Source of the DNA: Methylobacterium sp.
GTDB taxonomy: Bacteria > Pseudomonadota > Alphaproteobacteria > Rhizobiales > Beijerinckiaceae
Reading direction: 5' to 3'
Length of the DNA stretch: 64,000 nt
Assembly (NCBI RefSeq): GCF_019745455.1
Contig: NZ_JAIETD010000033.1
Location: forward strand, 1 to 64,000
Positions 63,212 to 64,000 of this stretch are shown in pieces (the first letter of the stretch is position 1; each line of letters begins with the position of its first letter). The translations under genes were made by a program, and so were the position numbers. The notes below the pieces were generated by a model, which saw nothing but the letters and a program-made list of their open reading frames with translations, was not told where the DNA came from and did no database searches.

Positions 63212-64000
63212 TCAGGTGCCGCGGCTCCAGGAAGCCGCGAGATTCAGGATGTCGTTCCATCCCGCGAACAGCATGAGCATGAGCACGAGGGCCAGGCCAA
63301 TGCGAAAGCCGATCTCCTGAGCCTTTTCGCTCAGGGGCCGGCCGCGCAGCGCCTCGAAGGCGTAGAACATGAGATGTCCGCCATCGAGCATCGGGACCGG
63401 GAACAGGTTCAGGAGGCCGATCGACACCGACAACAGGGCGACAAGGCTGATCAGGCCGCCGACGCCGCCGACCTTGGCGACCTCGCCCGATACCCGGGCG
63501 ATGCCGATCGGACCCGAGAGCTGGTCGGGGGATTCGCGGCCCGTCACGAGCTTGCCGAGATAGTTCATCGTCCGCTCGACGACGAAATAGGTCTCGTAGA
63601 CGCCGAGATTGAGCGATTGCAGCGCGCCGTATTGAACAAGCTTCGCTTCGGTGCCCGGGGGTCCCTTGAGGCCCAGACGGCCGAAGCGATGCTGCCCGAA
63701 GGGCGTGCGCTCCTCCACGACCTCGGGGACGGCTGTCAGCTCTTTAGGCTCCCCGGCGCGCTCGACGACGACCTTGAGGGCGCTTCCAGCGCTACCGGTG
63801 ACGGTGCGCTGCATGTCCGTGAAGCTGCCGACGGGCGAACCATCGATCGACCGGATCACGTCGCCTGGCTGAAACCCGGCGCGCTCGGCAGCGCTTCCGG
63901 CGACCACGCCCTCGACCCGGGCCGGCGTTTCGTAGCGCCCGCCGAAATAGATCGCCCCCGCGAAGACGAGGATAGCCAGGATGAAGTTGGCGATCGGTCC
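63212..64000 (-). CDS. rseP: Site-2 metalloprotease RseP (3' part; start beyond the window)
   Basis: The C-terminal 262 residues of RseP are encoded up to the window edge. A membrane segment (ANFILAILVFAGAIYFGGRY) is followed by a PDZ domain (GSAAERAGFQPGDVIRSIDG), then two more membrane segments with VSIGLLNLFPVPMLDGGHL, the LDG motif that supplies the third zinc ligand. The HExxH motif lies outside the window. It cleaves anti-sigma factors or signal-peptide remnants within the membrane. It heads the bamA-lpx cluster but has its own terminator. Confidence 0.95.
   Translation of the reverse strand, partial: GPIANFILAILVFAGAIYFGGRYETPARVEGVVAGSAAERAGFQPGDVIRSIDGSPVGSFTDMQRTVTGSAGSALKVVVERAGEPKELTAVPEVVEERTPFGQHRFGRLGLKGPPGTEAKLVQYGALQSLNLGVYETYFVVERTMNYLGKLVTGRESPDQLSGPIGIARVSGEVAKVGGVGGLISLVALLSVSIGLLNLFPVPMLDGGHLMFYAFEALRGRPLSEKAQEIGFRIGLALVLMLMLFAGWNDILNLAASWSRGT

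Overview
The window is GC-rich, densely coded DNA from one bacterial chromosome. Protein sequences and gene order point to an alphaproteobacterium of the Rhizobiales/Hyphomicrobiales, most likely Methylobacteriaceae (Methylobacterium-like). The evidence is the rseP-bamA-lpxD-fabZ-lpxA-lpxI-lpxB order with LpxI in place of LpxH, the argJ-mutT pair, the rimP-nusA-ylxR-infB-rbfA-truB operon with a long InfB N-terminus, a Rhizobiales-style flagellar export block, and one exact match to the EcfG general-stress promoter. No marker gene for methylotrophy lies in the window, so the genus is an inference.

Layout. 1-4.7 kb is an accessory stretch of small genes: an Rmf/CrpP-like protein, a DUF1330 protein, a pentapeptide-like repeat protein, two small secreted proteins, a PilZ protein, and a CheY-like receiver gene broken by an in-frame amber codon. 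It ends with a CYTH-domain gene. 4.9-9.6 kb is a flagellar block: flhA, fliR, a FliJ-like coiled coil, a FlgJ-type rod-binding protein, a FlgN-like protein and a FliL-like membrane protein. 9.6-22.6 kb holds an aldehyde dehydrogenase, a hybrid sensor kinase with four PAS domains, kdsD, dut coupled to a CitE-like lyase, an ABC exporter, small membrane or secreted proteins, a methyltransferase and a DUF427 protein. 22.8-31.8 kb holds a DUF6880 protein, mutT-argJ, a degenerate receiver, a PRC-barrel protein, a glutathione peroxidase, stress-type small proteins, bfd-bfr and ruvA/ruvC. 31.9-38.3 kb is a patchy region: a decayed MmeI-like methyltransferase, a DsbA-family protein, argG, an AT-rich orphan membrane gene, an internally duplicated protein, a DUF4424 protein and mtgA. 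38.4-43.5 kb has ispA-type prenyl synthase, leuB, two exported or membrane proteins and asd. 43.6-45.4 kb is a toxin-immunity-like pair. 45.7-54.6 kb has a CatB-type acetyltransferase and the rimP-to-truB operon behind a promoter and a probable attenuator. A periplasmic catalase-like protein follows. 55.7-64 kb is the envelope operon from lpxB back to a partial rseP.

How the genes work together. Two large housekeeping blocks dominate the right half. rimP-nusA-ylxR-infB-rbfA-truB serves ribosome maturation, transcription elongation, translation initiation and rRNA/tRNA processing. The rseP/bamA/lpx block builds the outer membrane (lipid A synthesis plus beta-barrel insertion), and fabZ supplies the acyl chains. 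kdsD adds the Kdo precursor and mtgA adds peptidoglycan. bfr and bfd form an iron storage and release pair. argJ, argG, asd and leuB are scattered amino-acid biosynthesis genes.

Most notable: (1) a modular gene with an AGQ..GGQW motif and a C-terminal PD-(D/E)xK-type nuclease tip, overlapping by 4 bases an unrecognised 230-aa gene that is probably its immunity protein; (2) a catalase-family protein whose distal haem histidine is replaced by glycine; (3) an AT-rich orphan two-TM protein; (4) two decaying genes, a receiver with an amber codon and an MmeI-like methyltransferase lacking its catalytic core; (5) a GGAAC-N17-CGTT promoter; (6) several palindromic intergenic elements. No tRNA, rRNA, CRISPR array, insertion sequence, integrase or prophage was recognised.
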